Source of the DNA: JAHELQ01 sp965603365
GTDB taxonomy: Bacteria; Acidobacteriota; Aminicenantia; UBA2199
DNA: 40,793 nt
Assembly: GCA_965603365.1 (NCBI GenBank)
Contig: CBFDCR010000043.1
Location: forward strand, 1 to 40,793
Direction: 5' to 3'
Shown: one piece after another, positions 40,303 through 40,793 of the stretch
How positions within the stretch are numbered: position 1 is the stretch's first letter
Layout: each line of letters begins with the position of its first letter
Program-made: the position numbers and the translations under genes
Notes under the pieces: model-generated
Database searches by the model: none
Seen by the model: the letters and a program-made list of their open reading frames with translations, nothing else
What the model was told of the DNA's origin: nothing

Positions 40303-40793
40303 TCAGTCGGACGTTTGATACTCGGAGGGTAATTGGTGGAATTTTTCCTTAAAACATCTGGCGAAATAGGATGAACTGGAAAATCCCACCTTGAATGACA
40401 CTTCGAGAACGGACCCGGATTTCTTTTTTAATAATTCAGCCGCCCGCTTGAGACGGTACGACCGGATAAATTCCTTTGGGGTTTCACCGCTTAAAGCATG
40501 TATCTTCCGGTACAAGGTGGTCCTGCCCATATAGAGTTTACTGCACAATTCTTCCACGTTAAATTCCGGGTCGGATATGTTCCTGTCTATCACTGCCTGT
40601 AAATCGTTGAGAAACTCTTTATCCATCTCTGATACCGGCATTTTAGCCGGCTGCAGGGTCATCTCCCGGTTGAGGGTTTCCTGGAAGTGGCGGCGCAGGT
40701 CGATGAGGTTGCGGATGCGGGCGCATAATATCTTCGTGCTGAAAGGCTTGGTGATGTAATCGGCAGCCCCGGTTTCCAGGCCCCGGATGATGT
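40303..40793 (-). CDS. AraC-type response regulator, start outside window
   Basis: The frame is open to the right edge; the ATG at 40662 is internal because the upstream codons read IIRGLETGAADYITKPFST, the end of a receiver domain with its conserved Lys. Then a linker and a full AraC HTH: LYMGRTTLYRKIHALSGE, IRSYRLKRAAELLKK, VSFKVGFSSSSYFARCFKEK. The linker (NREMTLQPAK, FLNDLQAVIDRN) closely matches that of the truncated regulator at 34645, so the two are paralogues. This is the usual C-terminal end of hybrid two-component regulators of glycan use, with propellers in the missing part (inference). It is the first candidate for controlling the lectin and lyase genes downstream on its strand. 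Confidence 0.9.
   Translation of the reverse strand, partial: IIRGLETGAADYITKPFSTKILCARIRNLIDLRRHFQETLNREMTLQPAKMPVSEMDKEFLNDLQAVIDRNISDPEFNVEELCSKLYMGRTTLYRKIHALSGETPKEFIRSYRLKRAAELLKKKSGSVLEVSFKVGFSSSSYFARCFKEKFHQLPSEYQTSD

Noticed and set aside
1..40793. CRISPR arrays, tRNA or rRNA genes
   Set aside because: No regularly spaced repeat-spacer units and no cloverleaf or rRNA-like stretches were noticed; the tandem propeller and TPR repeats are protein-coding.

Overview
The window reads as a chromosomal segment of an uncultured Gram-negative, polysaccharide-degrading bacterium. Good Shine-Dalgarno sequences and textbook sigma70-type promoters (TTGAAA/TTGACA-N17-TATAAT) argue against Bacteroidota. 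The mixture of periplasmic two-component-propeller regulators, 6-bladed propeller proteins, ATPase/TPR pairs, many toxin-antitoxin (TA) modules and GH/PL enzymes fits Candidatus Aminicenantes or a relative (inference, about 50 percent).

Layout. 1-2.3 kb: the 3' end of a formylglycine-generating-enzyme-like gene, a palindrome-rich spacer, a yefM-yoeB module with its operator, and a lone XRE antitoxin. 2.3-11.2 kb: two tandem transmembrane regulators (two seven-bladed propellers, Y_Y_Y, one membrane helix, LuxR HTH), divergent from a secreted GH2 beta-galactosidase. 11.2-12.9 kb: an AT-rich island (DUF3800 gene and a TA pair) bounded by 44-bp direct repeats, one of which is the 3' end of lacZ. 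13-18.5 kb: a secreted HAF-like repeat protein, a spacer full of TTGNNNCAA palindromes, a two-gene ATPase + TPR module resembling a split STAND system, and a membrane steroid-5-alpha-reductase-like protein. 18.5-24.4 kb: a secreted subtilase, a DUF1761 membrane protein and a hybrid histidine kinase. 24.4-34.6 kb: a TA archipelago (AbiEii-type NTase, orphan VapB, VapBC twice, HEPN/MNT twice with one HEPN internally deleted, RelE), interrupted by a GH97 enzyme, a propeller protein and AAA_14/DUF4143 ATPase genes plus relics. 34.6-37.4 kb: a truncated AraC-type response regulator, an IS110-family transposase, and non-coding repeats. 37.4-40.8 kb: a PL11-type rhamnogalacturonan lyase and an H-type lectin, each behind a copy of the same 126-bp leader, then the 3' end of a second AraC-type response regulator.

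How it works together. GH2 beta-galactosidase, GH97 (retaining alpha-galactosidase-like), PL11 lyase and a GalNAc/galactose-type lectin suggest use of galactan-decorated pectin (rhamnogalacturonan I). The propeller-LuxR and AraC-type response regulators would be the sugar sensors.

Most interesting signals: (1) two diverged ~255-277 bp non-coding elements (32682-32935 and 36812-37088) whose hairpins differ by compensatory changes, one just downstream of the IS110 transposase, i.e. a candidate structured RNA; (2) the ATPase/TPR module with its operator-like array; (3) the duplicated leader driving lyase and lectin; (4) a perfect 284-bp direct repeat carrying the end of an MNT antitoxin gene. 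All family names are from motif reading only; no database search was made.
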